A stretch of DNA of 16,579 nt from Rickettsiaceae bacterium (GTDB lineage: Bacteria > Pseudomonadota > Alphaproteobacteria > Rickettsiales > Rickettsiaceae), in contig JAIOYD010000008.1 in assembly GCA_021741285.1 (NCBI GenBank), positions 1 to 16,579 of the forward strand. The letters are read 5' to 3'. Positions 14,813 to 16,579 of the stretch are shown here, one piece after another (within the stretch, counting starts at the first letter, position 1; every line of letters begins with the position of its first letter). Below the pieces are notes generated by a model that was not told where the DNA came from, made no database searches, and saw nothing but the letters and a program-made list of their open reading frames with translations. The position numbers were made by a program, and so were the translations under genes.

Positions 14813-15973
14813 ATGTCAGAAGATACAAAAAAAATGAATCTTGAAATACTAGTTCAAACAAAAGATCTAGTGCACGCCTTAAGCTTTGCAAATTCAATCG
14901 TAGAAAAAAGAAACGTTTTACAAGAACTTAATAACATAAAACTAGTAGCAAAATCTGGTATACTTGAGATCGGGGCTACCGACATGGACTTATATTTGAA
15001 CCAAGAAATTGGAGCTGAAGTTCTCTGCATGGGAGAGACTACCGTTTCTACACAAATACTCTCAGATATAGTTAGGAAAATACCAGACGCTAAAATTAAG
15101 ATAAGACAAGTATCTGATTCTAATAAAATTGAAATAACTGGTGCCAATTGTCGTTTTGAACTGTTGACGCTTCCAACAGTTGCTTTTCCTGCAATGGAGG
15201 ATATAGATTCTAGCGTTAGTCTTAGAATCCTTTCCTCTGAATTGTCAAAAATAATTGAATACACCAATTTTTCCATGTCCACTGAAGAGACCCGATATAA
15301 TTTGAATGGCATATATATGCATGTTAAAGAAAATGAATTTTTTGGTGTTTCTACCGATGGACACAGACTTTCTATAGCCTCAGTATTGTTAGATAAGAAG
15401 ACTGATGATTTTGGAGTTATAGTCCCACGTAAAACAGTTATTGAGCTACTTAAAATCTTAAAAGACTCCAAAAATCTACAGTCTAATATAGAAGTCTTTT
15501 TATCCAATACTAAGATAAAATTCAAATGTAATAATCTAGTTTTGATTTCGAAACTTATTGATGGTACGTTTCCTGAATATTCATCATTTATTCCAGCTGA
15601 TAATCAAAGTAAACTTACTGTCAATGCCAAGCTTTTAGCATCCTCAATTGACAGAGTTGCAACAGTTACAGTAGATAAATTCAGAGCTGTCAAGCTGTTT
15701 ATTGGTAACGAGTCGATGGAAATAACAGCTTCAGGGGAATCGAAAGGCGCTGCAAGCGAAATATTACACTACTCTTTAGAAAAGGATGATTCATGTAATT
15801 ACACCGGGTCAGAAGTTTCTATTGGCTTTAATCCACGTTATATAAGTGATGTTCTGGGCGCAATACATTCTGACCAAGTTGAAATACTCTTTAAAGACTC
15901 TTTTTCTCCTGTTTTAATTAAAACAAATTCGAATTCAAAAGATTGTTTTGTTATAATGCCGGTTAAAGTTTAG
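14813..15973 (+). CDS. dnaN: DNA polymerase III beta sliding clamp DnaN
   Basis: DnaN forms a dimeric ring that tethers DNA polymerase III and other partners to DNA. This 386-residue protein has the three repeated clamp domains with family landmarks: TRYNLNGIYM (160-169), STDGHRLS (180-187), DGTFPEY (250-256), FNPRYISDVL (339-348) and the C-terminal VIMPVKV (380-386), which lines the partner-binding groove. Two starts are possible. The ATG at 14813 gives 386 aa. The ATG at 14834 (MNLEILVQTKDL) fits the usual clamp N-terminus better at 379 aa. Neither has a strong ribosome site; the first has AGAG nearby. It lies 24 bases after dnaA with no terminator between, so the two are probably co-transcribed. 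No terminator is seen after its stop. Confidence 0.97.
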   Translation: MSEDTKKMNLEILVQTKDLVHALSFANSIVEKRNVLQELNNIKLVAKSGILEIGATDMDLYLNQEIGAEVLCMGETTVSTQILSDIVRKIPDAKIKIRQVSDSNKIEITGANCRFELLTLPTVAFPAMEDIDSSVSLRILSSELSKIIEYTNFSMSTEETRYNLNGIYMHVKENEFFGVSTDGHRLSIASVLLDKKTDDFGVIVPRKTVIELLKILKDSKNLQSNIEVFLSNTKIKFKCNNLVLISKLIDGTFPEYSSFIPADNQSKLTVNAKLLASSIDRVATVTVDKFRAVKLFIGNESMEITASGESKGAASEILHYSLEKDDSCNYTGSEVSIGFNPRYISDVLGAIHSDQVEILFKDSFSPVLIKTNSNSKDCFVIMPVKV

Positions 15974-15974
15974 T

Positions 15975-16103
15975 ACTTTCTAAAATTTCTTCATAAAGAT
16001 CTACCTAGAGTTATCTCGCCCTATGAGTAAAGCTTTCTCTTAAATACCAGTTGCGTTCTGTCTCAGCAATCAATTTGAGGTAGCACAATTTAAAATTGCG
16101 ACA
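15975..16103 (-). pseudogene. Decayed fragment resembling a DUF1016 (YhcG-type) nuclease N-terminal domain
   Basis: One - strand frame reads KLCYLKLIAETERNWYLRES, then FTHRAR, a TAA (16013-16011), L, a TAG (16007-16005) and VDLYEEILESTKL, just behind the dnaN stop. In DUF1016 N-terminal domains I recall the pattern ER-x-WY-(I/L)-x-x-(A/S)-(I/F)-x5-WS-x-R-x-L-x5-(I)-x3-LYER. Here ERNWYLRES, the following R-x-L and LYEEIL keep that order with two stops and about one missing codon where WS would be. DUF1016 proteins carry a PD-(D/E)XK nuclease domain and are common in Rickettsiales mobile and accessory regions. The catalytic half is not found nearby. There is no start or ribosome site. This is recognition by eye, so treat it as tentative. 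Confidence 0.35.
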
Positions 16104-16510
16104 ATAGAATCTGTATAAAACGCTAGAGTTTACAAGCTTTTTGCTCTTTCTTTATTCAGCCTAAATATTTTCATTTCTGCGTTTGATTACTCACTACTTC
16201 CTTCTTCTATAAATTTCCTTGTCTTATCTCTTAAAATTTATACTAATCCTTAGTTTTTTCCTTCCTGCACTCATATGATCTGCGCCCTATTACATTTTAA
16301 TTTACTTGTGTGTAAGATTATCTTTCCTAAATTTATATCATTATTTAATTTTTGTATCTCAACTAGTTAAACGATAGTAAAAATACTTATTATTATTTTG
16401 ATTTTATTAATATATTATTAATGCATTAGTGATTGAATAGTAATTAGTCTCTTCGTCAGAAGTCTCTTTAGCTGAATTAGCAAGGGATTTTACTATATAA
16501 ACTACTTAGG
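16104..16510. other. AT-rich spacer after dnaN
   Basis: No intact gene is visible. A - strand frame at about 16418-16500 reads KSLANSAKETSDEETNYYS and NALIIY before a stop, about 27 codons without a start in frame. An ATG at 16518-16516 (MDFLSSLYSKIPC) lies one frame away just upstream, so this could be another short broken gene, but the evidence is slight. Otherwise the stretch is low-complexity AT-rich sequence with no clear hairpin-plus-T-run terminator. Confidence 0.4.
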
Positions 16511-16557
16511 AAATCCATAAGAAAATGGTATAATTAGCGTATAAAGCTTATGGATTT
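16511..16557. repeat. 11-bp perfect inverted repeat enclosing a -10-like box
   Basis: AAATCCATAAG (16511-16521) and CTTATGGATTT (16547-16557) are exact inverse copies around a 25-base centre. The centre contains TATAAT (16529-16534) and TATAAA (16540-16545). Seven bases further is an ATG that may open a gene running off the window. The geometry suggests a promoter held between two operator half-sites, but a regulator is not known. Confidence 0.5.
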
Positions 16558-16563
16558 TAAATT

Positions 16564-16579
16564 ATGCCTATAGAAAATA
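16564..16579 (+). CDS. Possible gene start cut by the window end
   Basis: ATG CCT ATA GAA AAT (MPIEN) opens a + strand frame 15 codon bases from the window edge. TATAAT and TATAAA boxes lie 25-35 bases upstream, but no ribosome site precedes the ATG. Five codons are too few to identify anything. Confidence 0.25.

Noticed and set aside
14854..15525. Long - strand open frame (223 codons) antisense to dnaN
   Set aside because: It lies wholly inside the well-identified dnaN gene and its translation shows no domain-like pattern. It is a shadow frame.

Overview
The window looks like a piece of chromosome from an AT-rich alphaproteobacterium undergoing genome reduction, most likely an obligate intracellular member of Rickettsiales or a relative. 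This rests on base composition, on alphaproteobacterial markers (a PopZ-type polar organiser next to a TolC-type channel, SdhE next to Mfd, DnaA followed by DnaN) and on several broken genes in long AT-rich spacers. No database search was possible, so the taxonomy is inference.

Layout. Bases 1-888 have no intact gene. They hold a weak, decayed ftsZ-like reading frame on the + strand and a small frameshifted gene on the - strand (466-753) that still has a clean ribosome binding site. Next, on the - strand, is a large fused LplT-Aas phospholipid-repair protein (889-4353) with its own sigma-70-like promoter and an upstream palindrome. A 428-base spacer follows. A three-gene - strand operon occupies 4782-7915 and reads tolC, popZ, then a secreted acidic repeat protein of unknown function. 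Diverging from it on the + strand is a 1.3-kb gene (8224-9539) of unknown family, broken by an in-frame TAA at codon 10 and by a frame change at a run of eight A. Converging on it is the - strand pair sdhE-mfd (9577-13220), coupled by a 4-base ATGA overlap. A 176-base divergent region separates sdhE from dnaA, and dnaA-dnaN run on the + strand to 15973. The last 600 bases are again mostly non-coding. They carry a decayed fragment resembling DUF1016 (YhcG-type) nucleases, an 11-bp perfect inverted repeat around a -10-like box, and a possible gene start cut by the window edge.

How the genes fit together. The intact genes are housekeeping: replication initiation and the sliding clamp (dnaA, dnaN), transcription-coupled repair (mfd), flavinylation of succinate dehydrogenase (sdhE), lysophospholipid import and re-acylation (aas fusion), outer-membrane export (tolC) and cell-pole organisation (popZ). 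I see no CRISPR array, intact insertion sequence, prophage, tRNA or rRNA. The items most worth a second look are the acidic repeat protein in the tolC-popZ operon and the broken 438-codon gene, whose frame break falls exactly on an A AAA AAA slippery heptamer.
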